NCBI RefSeq assembly: GCF_051622035.1
Contig: NC_135355.1
Coordinates: 1,302,001 to 1,366,000, forward strand
Reading direction: 5' to 3'
Length of the DNA stretch: 64,000 nt
Origin: Arctopsyche grandis
Lineage: Eukaryota; Arthropoda; Insecta; Trichoptera; Hydropsychidae
Of the stretch, positions 1 to 11,612 are shown one piece after another. The notes below the pieces were generated by a model. It searched no databases and was not told the origin of the DNA. It saw only the letters and a list, made by a program, of their open reading frames with translations. Each line of letters starts with the position of its first letter. Position 1 is the stretch's first letter. Both the position numbers and the translations under genes were made by a program.

Positions 1-509
1 TTTCACTTTTCTTTGTTATTTTAGCATCTATTCGCATATTTTACGAATTTAGCATCTATTAGCACCAATTCCGAATTTTAGCATTAATAACAAAATGCCC
101 AAAAAGTATTAAAACTCAACATGGAGCACATTTCTACAGATTCTTTTTTGAGATTTGCGCGACGATCGGTAACAATTATATTGTATTTACTAAAATACCT
201 TTCAGCATCCTCACTTTTGGCTACTATTTACAGTAGTAGACAAAAGCAGTTGCTTGGTTTCGACAGGAAAAACACCGTCTATGGTAAACTGCAAGCTCTG
301 TTTTATCCGCTCAATTTCTTCACATAATAAATGGGCAAATGGATAGGAAGACCCTTCTAAATTGTCTATTCATTTTATAAATGTTATACAAATTTCACGT
401 TTGTTTGTTATTTTAGCATCTTTTCGTATATTTTACGAATTTAGCATCTATTCCGAATTTTAGCATCAATTAAGCATTAATAGCAAAGTGCCCAAAATAC
501 GTGTCTCTA
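1..509 (-). mobile_element. Non-autonomous hAT element, copy 1 (left end outside window)
   Basis: The right end reads CAAAATACGTGTCTCTA, the inverse of the left terminus of the complete copy at 31753-32414. The left terminus lies before base 1. On the minus strand, about 121-327 encodes a decayed hAT transposase C-terminal dimerisation segment containing DAERYFSKYN and VTDRR, split by a frameshift. The plus-strand 68-codon ORF over the same bases is its antisense shadow. A roughly 110-bp AT-rich block (TTTTAGCATCTATTCGCATA) occurs twice inside, near 20 and 410. Confidence 0.75.
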
Positions 510-2420
510 GTGATCAGTGATCGATTCTAAATTCGAATCAGTCAAAAATCTGTTGTTACTTCGTACATACATACATAGATAAAGTAAAAATCTTTGAGTC
601 TATCAAAAATGGTTCAAGAGTCACTCTTAAAAGCGCACCTAATATATATTTAAATTTGAATCTTGAATTGCCCCGAAAATTTATTTCATTCAAATTATCT
701 ACCCTATTATGGTACTCTTTCTGCCTTTATTATATCTTTCTTTAGTGACTACTCGTCCCCTTTTCTTTTCTTTCAATTTGCTTTATAAGTATACTAGGTG
801 CTACCTGGCTTCGCTCGGTAAATGGAAATAAAATGAAAACCTGACCGTCAAAAAATCGTTATCTGAACCACTTCCACTCTTTAGATCGTTTTGATATTTT
901 ACCAAAATACTGGGATTAGTTAACATTGGAGTAAGCTAATGTCTCCAACATGCAGCTAGAATTGCATCGGTATCTTGTATAAGATCGAAGCGAGCTGGCT
1001 ATCCAAACGCAGTTTTCTACCGCCCCTTTGCAACCCCTTTGTAATTCAGGTTAAATAATCGATCAGGTTACTTTTTTAACCCATTTACTTGCATTTTTTT
1101 TCTTTTTGAAAAGAACAACTCAATTGAATTGACAGCATTTTTTAAAATAAATATTTTATTTATTTTAAAAAGATCTTTAAAATATATTTTAATCAATGCT
1201 CTGTATTGAATAAAATTTAAAATATTTAATTTGCCTGTTTTTTTTTTTTTTTTTTTAGAAACGGACTGTTATTTGAAAATCGTCCGGTACTAATTAATGT
1301 GTCGGCTTGTTTACTCGGATGTTTGCAAATGAGCGAAAAATCCGCTTGACGAACCTTTTCCGTGTAAAAATGCGTCAAAGTTGTAATTTTTTTTGCAAAA
1401 AAGCGTTAAATCTTTGCGCAATAAATACACCGCTGATGAAAAATTTACGAAAATAAACATGTTTTCTCTTTTTTAAAGTGGTAGTGTATAAAGGTCTAAC
1501 AAATCTGAAAAACAATTATCTACACGTACATAATATTATGCAGTAAAAAAAAATGAGTCGCTTTACGTCATTCGGACGTTTTTTGGGTTGTTTTTTTTTA
1601 AATTGAAAAATTAGACAATTTAAAATTTTACATAATATTTCAATTGAACGTTGCACTCGCCGTAACGCAATAATAAAATCAATCGCAAATTAAATCTACA
1701 TATGTATAATAACCCCGATAAATTGCCTCGAATCATCGTCACGATATCGTCGTAACCTCACACTACATCATAATACCTGTCAAACACAATGTTTTAATCG
1801 CTCGTTGTCACACGACAGACAGCCTTTCAATGCCTCGATTATGTGTACACTTCGCTCTCGATCAACCAGGCTAATGACGGGGAAGGAAACACGGACAATC
1901 GAAAAACACGGATAATCCGAACTATCAATTTTAAATACGTTCTGAAACACGCTAGCACATTTCTAATTCAGGCAACAAACTTAAACGTTCAATATGTATC
2001 ATTTGTTTGGATAATCTGTGTTTTTTTTTTCTACGTTTTTGGGAATCTTTTGTTTTTATTACAAATAAACCATTTTTTTGTACATACATAAGTACTAACA
2101 ATTCCTTACATTACAAATACAATAATTATATTTATACAATATCATAAAATATGAGAAATACTTACATGTAGGTGGGTAGCATATTTTTCTTAATCAACAA
2201 ATTCGTGATTTATTTATATATTTTTTTAACCCCAATGCGCCTTCCTGGTCGGAAACATTATCCATTTGATACAAATATTAATATTATACAGAGTACATGA
2301 ATACATATCAATTTACACCCACAGATACATCGTATGGTCAAATTTTGTAAATTTGGAGCATTTTTAAATAATTCAGTAAATACATATCAATCAAATTTGC
2401 AGTATTTTATACAATTTAGC
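510..2420. other. AT-rich intergenic sequence without a recognisable gene
   Basis: No ORF here resembles a protein I know. About 780-1045 is a dispersed repeat shared with 5760-6000 (shared words TAACATTGGAGTAAGCTAATGTCTCC and ATCCAAACGC, with substitutions). The remainder is low-complexity AT-rich DNA with poly-T runs near 1237-1256. Confidence 0.5.
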
Positions 2421-2429
2421 GAAATTCGA

Positions 2430-2812
2430 GATTGCCGAAAACTCGAGATTTTGGTAGAGAATGGTTTAGGTTGCCAATTTGTTGGAGCCGTTTCAATGAA
2501 AATCAGATAAATTGGCAAATTCTGATAGTAAACGACCTGGAGTCACAAATCCAGCAGAAATCAGTGGCATTTGAATCCGTAACCACTTCGTTTAAAGCAT
2601 CATATGCTAACCACTTGTCTATTCCGCTAGTTATTCTATTCTAGATGCTATAAACTCGAATTTGCCAGAAACGAGGATAGTTTACCAATTTTGGTGGAAC
2701 CGTTTCAACGATGAAATCACATAAATGGGCAAACCGACCAAGGTCTGGTAAGGGATCGAACCCGTTACCCCTCAGTTTAAAGCACTACGCTAACCTCTGA
2801 ACCATGTTTCTG
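2430..2812 (-). repeat. Two tRNA-derived SINE copies in tandem
   Basis: Two consecutive copies, about 2430-2640 and 2660-2812, both in minus orientation. Each has a tail core (ACCGTTTCAACGATGAAATC, then a TTGGCAAACTCTGATAGGAAACGATC-like segment) followed by a tRNA-like head with an inverted B box (GGATCGAACCC in the second). The same layout recurs at 3725-3905, 6900-7105 and 40975-41190, so this is a SINE family and not tRNA genes. Confidence 0.65.
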
Positions 2813-3724
2813 TTTATATCTACTCGAACTCTATTACATGCATAGTTTATTTAATTATCAACACTTGTATGTATTGTGATCGATAATTTTCTTTATCGAT
2901 ATTTCCAAAGCCTTGCAAATTTCATTCGCCTCAAATTCGTTTGAATCAGAAATGTTTGAAATCATGCATTTCATATATGTATGTACATATCCAGTGTAGT
3001 TATTTTCTTAAGCAAGGGTTTTCAACGATTTGTGATAAATTAAGTCTGATTAAGGCATTCAATTCAATTTGGTAATAAAAATTGTATAAAAATACACCAA
3101 GACGTCTAGTCTACGGCGTGACGTCACTATGATTGTATCGTGACGTTTTCATGTGACTCATATTTACTGACATGTGTTCGCCGTGGATTCAATTCTCACC
3201 TTCATATCCAACTTGGCGAGAAAATAACACACGTCCTTGATTCGCGTTTTAAAATTTGCATTAATAATCGAATTGTAAATTTCAGTTACGGAAAAAATTC
3301 AGCTATGATAAGCGCTAAAAATTTAATAAAATTTTGATGTTTTTTGGTTTGGTTTTTTTTAGCGTTTTGTAATAATTGTGTCCAAAGTCTGCTGGGCGGC
3401 GATGGGGAACCTTTTTTTTTTGTTCTATGCTGTGATTTACATTGACAATGGATTTACATTTTCAATGTCTCAATATGACGCAATGAGGTGGCTAGCACTC
3501 AAACCTGTATATATGTATATATATATATTTTTTAATTTCATTTCATAGAATATGAACACTCGCCTACAAAGCTACAAAGCTACAAGTGCACTTATACAGA
3601 TACGATACAATCGATATACATAAGCATTTTATACAATGCGAATTCATACAAACATCCACTGTGACATCTATGGAGAAATGTATTTTAGCATTAACATTTT
3701 ATAATCAAATTGTCGAACCTCAAA

Positions 3725-3905
3725 ACTGAATAACTTGGGATTTGTAAAAGAGATAGGAAAGCAGGTGCCAATTTTACAAGAACCGTTTCAATGAAAATCA
3801 TAAATTGACAAACTCTGATAAGAAACGATCATAAACCGAGGTCTGGCCAGCAGCGGGACTCTAGTGGGAATCGAACCCGTGACGCTCCGTTCGGAAGTAT
3901 AATAT
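3725..3905 (-). repeat. tRNA-derived SINE copy
   Basis: Same family as at 2430-2812. The tail core (GAACCGTTTCAATGAAAATC) precedes an inverted tRNA-like head containing GGGAATCGAACCCGTGAC, the complement of a B box. The copy has diverged. Confidence 0.6.
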
Positions 3906-4009
3906 GTATTTAAGGCCTGGAATCATGTCGAATTTCTTATTCCAGTTTGGTCCTTTTTGAAGATTTGGCGCGAGGCCGTTTCGGTCGTGGTAACGAAAAG
4001 TGCGTGCTG

Positions 4010-4260
4010 CGCCTTTTTACATACCTCCTTTACGTTTCACTTACGATTACAATTCAGGAAAAAATTTGCCTCTTATCCGATCATTTTCATACTTTGCCAT
4101 ATTGCTCATTTTGGTCATCAATATAAGTAAATGGATCCTCCGCCATTACGATGGTGCAAAGATATCGCGTAAGACGTGTTTGAAATTTGAATTTCTGAAA
4201 AGTGTCTGACGTTTATCCAGTTTTTAGTTTTAAACATAGATGGCGGTAGTAATTAGGACC
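4010..4260 (+). repeat. Dispersed AT-rich repeat (family R3)
   Basis: Carries the conserved words TTACATACCTCCTTTACG, TGGATCCTCCGCCATTACGA and ACATAGATGGCGGTAGTAA. Other copies are at 6225-6370, 17165-17400, 31125-31335 and 31380-31690, the last two inverted. The ends (ACATACCTC and its complement) suggest a short inverted-repeat element. No coding capacity. Confidence 0.55.
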
Positions 4261-5299
4261 AGTTGATGTCCCTTAATTTTGCAAAACCGAACCAAACATC
4301 TAAACTATGACACGATTTGGATTCGGTTCGCTGTTTTTGAAAATAAAGGGTAAACATCTTAGTGGAAAAAGTGTGTGAAACTTTACCTGTTTACTCTTTC
4401 TGGCTTTTGTTTATGTTCGCAACACTTGTTATTTTAAATTGCAGATTCTAAAAAACTGCGGAATGTGATAACTGACGAGACGTGTATGTATTTTGATTTC
4501 AATGATAAATTCTATTGTTAAATGTGAAATGTATTTGCGAACCGAAACCGCTTTTTTTGTAAATTCTGAAACCATTAGCTGTTTTTTTCTTGATTTCTAA
4601 TTTTCTTTTAGTTTTTTTGCATTATCTAAAAAAACATATATATATTTGCCATTAATGCGAAACAATTGGCCATATTTATTTTTTTATATTTGGCAATCAA
4701 AAATTTAAATATTATTAAATTGAAATGGATATTTTTTTACATCTAATATATATAATTTCGAAAGAGACTTTGTATGTTTGTTTGGTTCGTAGACGTGACA
4801 TCATCAAACAAATCAAAGTCTATGCTGACGACATTATATCGAAGAATATTATTTTTTTCAATTCAAATAAATTTAATAAAAAATACAAATGAATTAGTCG
4901 TATGTTTAAGCGGTTTATATTACAAACACTGAGCGAAGCCGAATTAAACCACTATTAAAATATAATTTAATAGTTAGATTTTTGGTTCAAATGATTCTTT
5001 TTTTTTTTTTTTTAAATAAAATTTTAGCCAAAATAAGTTCAAATTTTTTTTTGTTTATTTATATTGAAGAATATTAGTCTTATCTATGTTTACAAACATT
5101 TCAAAATATGACTTGCGTCAATAAAAATAATCATTCAGTATGATCTACTTGAATAACAATTTTTTATCTACACTATATTCTACAATATAATCTACACTAT
5201 AATCTACAATACACGTTACAAAGATATGAATCGTCAACATAATCCCGGATTTGATCGGTTATTTTACAAATTGTACTAGCATTGCTCATCACTTCCTTA

Positions 5300-5600
5300 A
5301 TGCGAAAACACACTGAAAGGAACGGCACGGCACGCCTTCATGGCTCAAGCCAAAGAAGGGCGTTCCCAGTTCATTGTTAATTCGTACGACCTTATTATTT
5401 CGATAAGCCCTTCCCACATTTCTTCAAATATAAGAATCACTGTTATCGATCGCTGTCAAGTATTTGTCAATACAAGGATAAACTATCACCGAAAACACTC
5501 TAGGAGTGATTTTTGGGGCTGCGTGCTTGCGTTTTTTTTACATGTACAAAAGTATTAATAAAAATACACGAACCGCGTGCCTCTCAGCGTGTTTTCGCCC
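5300..5600. mobile_element. Harbinger-like miniature element, diverged copy
   Basis: Ends are GCGAAAACACACTGA on the left and TCAGCGTGTTTTCGCCC on the right, matching the cleaner element at 10908-11191. The flanks are TTA and TTG, compatible with a decayed 3-bp duplication. The inner segment CCCACATTTCTTCAAATATA followed by TTATCGATCGCTGTCAAG is also shared with that copy. Confidence 0.6.
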
Positions 5601-5759
5601 TTGCATAATTCGTTTGGCTCGTTTTTATTTATAAAACGATCAAAAAAACGATCAATATTTAAAATCCAATATTAGGCAAACGAAAAAAGATGATTTTTTT
5701 TGTATGAATATTATCATACAAAACTTCTTTATTTTCTTACAAGCTTTTAGCTTTACGCT

Positions 5760-6420
5760 GTTAGTTCTGTGTGCCCGTCAAAAATGTGATCTTGTTTTAA
5801 ACTACTTCTACTATTGCAATCGTTTTGATATTCTACTGTCATACCGAGGGTTAGCTAACATTGAAGTAAACTAATGTCTCCGACACGAAGCTAGAAAAGT
5901 TTGGTCATTAAAGAATTCATTAAAAATGATATCTTAATTTTGCGTCAGATCGAAGCGATGACAGCTAGTTATCCAAACGCGGCTTTCCACCGCCCCTTCA
6001 CAACTCAATTTAACAGAGAAAAAAGTTCTCGTTCATTAATATTTTTACAAGCCTCTTCTATAACTTCACTTGGCTCTTTCATCTGACAACGTTTTGGGTT
6101 TGATATTCTACAATCTTCCGAACGTTTTGAAACTTTGCCATTTTTATTACTAACCTCTTCTTAGTTCGAAAACGATTTTTTATTGCTGGCCTCTTCTTAC
6201 TTCACTTTCGATTTTTTCGTCTGACGAAATTCAGGTTCTTATCCGATCGTTTTCAAACTTTGTCATTTTGCTCGGTTTGGTCATCAATATATTATATGTG
6301 GAAATGAAGTCCGCCATTGCGATGGCGAAAAATAATCGTAATAGACACGTTTGAAAATACTCCATCATCTTTTTCAGTGACGTCTATTGTCCACATTGGC
6401 GCATTTGTCCACACTGTTCC
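5760..6420. repeat. Dispersed repeats (second copy of the 780-1045 unit, then an R3 fragment)
   Basis: About 5760-6000 repeats the 780-1045 unit (CTAATGTCTCCGACACGAAGC against CTAATGTCTCCAACATGCAGC). About 6225-6370 contains an R3 fragment (TTCAGGTTCTTATCCGATCG and TGGTCATCAATAT). No gene recognised. Confidence 0.5.
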
Positions 6421-6899
6421 GATCGTTTATTCCCTTTTCGCCACTCTCTCGCTATGTCAGATTTTAATTGCTTAAACTCCTATAACTTTTTATTTTTTCA
6501 CTTTTATAAAATTTTTAGTCCTTGAAAGACAAGGATCATCCAATCGAGTCTATTGCGTTGTTTTTTTATTTTATTTTATTACAATCGATGTACACTCGTC
6601 ATTACAGATCGCTCCAATGCGACGAGTATACGACAACGGTCAGACAACGTATACAATACGTTGAATGGTAAGACAACGTATACAGTACGTTCAATAAACA
6701 TCGAATACAATAATTAATCAAGTACAGAAATAATAATCATAGAGACATCTATGGATTATTTTTAGATTTTGTGCACAATTTTTATACACATAATAAACTA
6801 TAGAGATTATAGAGACATATATAGATTTCAGAGAGAAATTATAGAGACATATATAGATTTCAGATTTCTGTGCATAATTTTTACAAATTATACACAAAG

Positions 6900-7105
6900 A
6901 TTTTGTGACAACGGGAAATGATCTATTACCAATTTTCAGGAATCGTTTCAACAATGATCAGATAAAATTGGCAAACTCTGATAGAGAAACGATCGATTTG
7001 GAGTCACAAACCCCCAAATCTAACCAGCAGTTTGGTGAATCGAACCAGCGATCGCAGTGGTGCTAAATATATACGCTACCGTTAAGCCAAACTGCTGGCT
7101 AAACA
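6900..7105 (-). repeat. tRNA-derived SINE copy
   Basis: Read on the minus strand it begins GCCAGCAGTTTGGCTTAACG, an A-box-like region, then the B-box-like GCTGGTTCGATTCACC, then the family core ending with CTGATCATTGTTGAAACG. Clearest of the copies left of vib. The mismatched anticodon region and the long shared tail exclude a functional tRNA gene. Confidence 0.7.
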
Positions 7106-7803
7106 TTGTGAACAAATAAAGCAAAAAAAGCCTTTTCGAAAAAAGATAAATTGTTGATTTCTTCGAAACCGCTACGACAGACGAACGCCAGAATTATGTT
7201 TGCCGGATTGTCTGCAGACAAATGTCTAACCACTTTTTTTCCGAGTATGATATCTCAATTGGACCGAAATAAAATTGTATAAATTTATAAATAGATCGTT
7301 TGAAATTCACGGCCGCACTCGCAAAAATAGCTGTCGAGGGCGAAAACCTAAACTTGGCGAATATTAATTGCGAAATGTTTGCAACTTCTGCGTTCGCGGT
7401 AAACCCAAATGTTGGGAAATGGGGGAAATTTGGCGAGCGCTCGTGAAAATTGACCCGACGAGTGTTTGTGTGTGAACACGTGGTCGCACGCACGCACGCA
7501 CACACACACGCGCACGCGCCAACATGACGTTTGGCCGATCGATACCGCCGCCTCTCAAACTGTGTCGAATTTGCATGTGCACATTTTCCTTCGGCTTGGA
7601 TCGATGGATGATGTCATCGGAAAATTCAAGGAAAAAAAACTATCACTAGGTCGAAAAAAATATTCCATTGGAAAAAAATCGTCAGTCGTGCATTTTTTTT
7701 CTCTATTTAATTGTAGAGAATTCATTCCTAATGTATTCGCTTTTGTTTGGTCAGCGAGAGAGTCAGGCAAACATATTACTTTACAATACATATATATGTA
7801 TAT

Positions 7804-8870
7804 GTTACACCGAATCCGTGAAATTGTCTATGACACGCATTCGGCAAGAGAATTGCCGAATGCGTGAAAAATGCAAGCACGTTGCCCAGTTCACGCATTC
7901 GGCAAATTCTTTGCCGAATGCTTGAACTGGACAGCGTGTAATATTATAACCAAAGTGACAGCTGAATGAGGATGTTTAATTTACATATTATTATGTATAA
8001 TATGACTACATACATACATATGTTTCGATCATCTCATATGACTTTTACATAAATTAATGCTATTTTTATACATTTTGATCAATATTTTAACAGTCGAAAT
8101 TTTATACCTTTTGAAGAATCAGTATTATATTATAAATATTTAATTTCATTACACATGTCCCAGAACATAGCTCTCGGCTACACCGACCAGACCAAATATA
8201 TAAAAATGTGAACGACTAAGAAATCACCGGGTGTGAAACGCTTAATCTAACTGCATATATCTCTCCGGAGTCCGGAGATGCATTTGTCCGAAGGACCAAA
8301 ACAGCCCTGCGTGACCTGAGCCATAGAACACTTTGTATTTTAACTAGCTCGTAGTCAACTCATTGGTTTAACTTAAAAACATTTTTTGGACAGGGGACTA
8401 TTACAGACAAACACTCTTTGAAGTCTTTGAGAATAGGCTAAAAATGTACCTTATATTTAAACAATAAGTCACTATTAATAGTTTTTTGGGCTTTTATTAT
8501 TTCTTTTACACAAAAATACAATGGAGCTGACTGTGTGTTCATACATAGTAAATAATTTTTACATGATATAAATTAATATTAAAAATTTTAACAACTTTTT
8601 CAACTTCTCCCACCGTCACAGATAGAATTTGCTCATATTTAAATTTAGCGCATTTCACAGGAGTTGTTACAGTTCTAAAAAAACAACACCGGAGCGCTGC
8701 TGTCTATTTGCCGACTCCACGCTTTGAGCAGACAAATTCTTGCCGAATACACGCATTCGCCAAAGAATTTGCCGAATCCGTGAACTGGGCAACGTGCTTG
8801 CATTTTTCACGCATTCGGCAATTCTGTTGCCGAATGCGTGTATTAGACAATTTCACGGATTCGGTGTAAC
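7804..8870. mobile_element. Terminal-inverted-repeat element with palindromic subterminal repeats
   Basis: Ends are GTTACACCGAATCCGTGAAA and its exact complement TTTCACGGATTCGGTGTAAC. Inverted similarity continues about 130 bp inward on each side. Each arm contains nested palindromes such as CACGCATTCGGCAA-gagaa-TTGCCGAATGCGTG. The interior (8000-8690) has no transposase I can recognise. A truncated copy sits at 53735-54370. Both flanks are TA-rich, so the target duplication cannot be read. Confidence 0.8.
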
Positions 8871-8911
8871 ATATATATACACTAGCTGAACCCGGCAAGC
8901 GTTGCAATGCC

Positions 8912-9545
8912 AGAATAAGGGCGAAATCACACAGTGCAGTATGTGGGACGTTTTTTTTTTTAGATAGTTTTAAATATACAGAAAAAATATGGTGTACGTG
9001 TTCACATAAGTGGTATCATGTGGTATATACATGGCACTGTCTTTTCAAAACGATACACAAGGAGCTGTTTCGTTGAAATTCTATACGAGTGTTTGTCCTT
9101 GCTTGACAGTGATATATAACAAAACGACCCTTTAGACCATTTTCGGTAAAATTTCATCCTTGATTGACAGTGATCGATAACGGTGTATCGACAAGTTCTT
9201 CAAAAATGTTCCTTTTGAAATGAAATGTTTGACGTTTGATTTGCCGGGCGAACGCCGATTCTATCGTGCGAGCTATTTTAGAGATGTTAATTTGACATTA
9301 AATTTCGTTTGGACACAGATCTAGAATATACTAGATCCGCCCTCACGTGTTGTACTTGTCTCCCTTTTGGCGCATGCAAAATACATGGCGCATGCACAGT
9401 TTCTCTTAGTAGGTAGGTAGGTACCGCTGCATCGCAGGGGAAAAAACCCAACTTCCCCGGTAGTTAAACCCCCCTCACCCCTCAGTTAGTGAAGACAAGA
9501 TCTCCGACCAAAATAACACGTCTGGGCCCATCTAGTGTATTATAC
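8912..9545. repeat. Harbinger-like left-end fragment followed by a short TIR-like segment
   Basis: 8912-9260 begins GGGCGAAATCACACAG after TAA and shares interior words (TGACAGTGATCGATAACGGTG) with the Harbinger-like elements, but no right end is visible. 9322-9541 is bounded by ACTAGATCCGCCC and GGGCCCATCTAGT, a possible separate short inverted-repeat element containing a GTAGGTAGGTAGGTA run. Confidence 0.4.
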
Positions 9546-9984
9546 ATCAATGTTTGGACATTTATCATGTAATTCATTTTACAGCCGTGCCAAAAATATT
9601 ATCTCTAAATATAATGCAAGGTAATTTATAAAGGCGCACACGTATCAATAGTAAAATGTTGAGTGCGCGCATTACGCGCTCGTCGATCCAACCCGTTCGC
9701 CCGTTCGAAATGATGAATGAATGTGTGTATATGTGTACGTTTCCGAGCAGCTCATCTGACGTTGACATCACCCGGTGCTAAATATCAGGAGTACATGACA
9801 GACGCTTCACCCTTCCACTTTCCCGTTACCCCGCGTCTCCTCGACACGACTGGTCGACTCATCCGCCACATAGCCCACAAACATACATACATCGCGTCCG
9901 TTTTTATATATATTATTATTTACTATACATAATATAACATACGATAAAAAAGTCTCGAACTCGTCAGCTTCAGACACAGCAAGG

Positions 9985-11612
9985 ACCGGCAACTGCACGT
10001 AAACAGCAGTACAAAAAGTTTTCTTTGATACATTCATACGTTCCGTGACGAGTACGTGGCGTAGACTTAGCAGCAGTAGCCGACACAATCTATTCCTTTT
10101 AAACAGCAGTACATGTCACCGTAAGCAAAACCAGTTTTCTTTAACCACTGTGGAAATATTCACGCACGACGTGACGTCATTATGGCGAGTGCTCGCGTAC
10201 TAACTAAAGTGCGCATGCTCATATGAATATTTTTGGAAACGTCATATTGTGACAACATTGACTCGACTGCTGTGCAACATGAATAGAAGTAATATTTTAC
10301 GTGCACTGCTGTGCCGGGCCTTGCACTGCTGGATATTATGAGTAGACCTATATTCGGGATGACCCAATTCGTTGACCCTTGAAGTTATACATAGGTTTTT
10401 GATCCCACTTGTATGCATGTATGTATGTATATAGCGTGTCACAAATACACTGTCTTTTTAGATTTACATATGCTGAATTTATATGCCTTACATTACATTA
10501 ATAATGTTTTCTTGTTTTGTTTCAGTCGTTTGCCATTACCGTTAACCGTTGAAGAGGTGAGTTTCATACGTTATTTCTGGAAAATATCCCCGTAAAGGTA
10601 TGCGCTACAGATTGAAATCCCATCGCTGAAATATTCAACGGAATATTCGAGCCGGATTTAGAATCGCATTGAAAATTTTCCAACCCCTCCTCCCCCATCA
10701 TTCGTTTACAGTACATATTTGAGTATGTTTCCCTCGGGGTAATGGGGGTACGTCAATTAACATTGCTTATGTACGATGTATCAATACCTTGAATTTCGGT
10801 TTAAATTGCTTTATACTATTACCGGTCATCTAATATTCCTTCATTCAATATGGAATCTTAGACTTATTGTTCCGGGAGATCTTATCTCCACGTCGTAGCC
10901 TGCATTAGGGTGAAAACACACAGCGGTGAACGGCACATCGTGTGCATGGCTCCTCCCTGTGGGTGGTCCCCTACATTTCTTCAAATATGGGATACACCGT
11001 TATCGATCACTGTCAAGCAAGGATAAACACAAGCATACAATTTTACCGAAAAAGGACCAGGGGGTCATTTTGGGGCGGGGTGTGCCGGGTGTTCAATGAA
11101 TCTGTGCATAGCACGGTTCATTTTTTTCACGTGTTTAAAAGTCTCTAAAAAAAAAACCACGTGTCACACTCACCGCTGTGTGTTTTCGCCCTTAAGCTGC
11201 CCATTCAAGGTCTATTCATACTATCCAGCACTGCACGGCAACAGCCCGGTATTCATACTATACAGCAGCGCATGTTCAGACAAGGTTTGGCCGATTGCAA
11301 GGAAAATTCGGCTTACATACACATTACAGAGCGCGACTATACGGCGCAATATTACTTGCATCATATCGACGAGTCAATATGACGTTTCCGAAAATATTCA
11401 TATGCGCATGCGCACTTTCGTTAGTATGCATACACTCGCTACTATGACGTAACGTCATAGAAAATTTCCACGGCTACCAAAGAAAACTGGTTTTGCTTGA
11501 TACGTTACGGTGACATGTACTGCTGTATAATATGAATAAATTGTGTCTGCTACTGCTGCTACCTCTACATATGAATGTACCAAAGAATACTGTTTACGTG
11601 CAGTTGTCGGTC
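9985..11612. repeat. Large imperfect inverted repeat enclosing vib exon 2
   Basis: The left arm, about 9985-10352, and the right arm, about 11210-11612, are inverted copies of each other. Matching words include CAACTGCACGTAAACAG, CAGCAGTACATGTCACCGTAA, AAAACCAGTTTTCTTT, GAAACGTCATATTG and CACTGCTG; indels interrupt the match. The roughly 860-bp loop holds the 31-nt vib exon and a Harbinger-like miniature element. This may be a foldback transposon or a duplicated-inverted segment. Confidence 0.8.

Noticed and set aside
5901-6086. Reading frame beginning x-VIKEF that looks like the expected vib first exon
   Set aside because: The first codon is TTG, not ATG. No GT donor follows KEF in the needed phase, and the sequence is part of a dispersed repeat also found at 780-1045.
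7466-7925. Overlapping ORFs on both strands around 7.5-7.9 kb
   Set aside because: They run into the palindromic TIR element, have no motif, and their composition follows the CACACG run and AT-rich repeats.
7804-8870. Regularly repeated CATTCGGCAA hairpins as a CRISPR array
   Set aside because: Repeats are irregularly spaced, inverted, and confined to transposon ends in a eukaryotic sequence.
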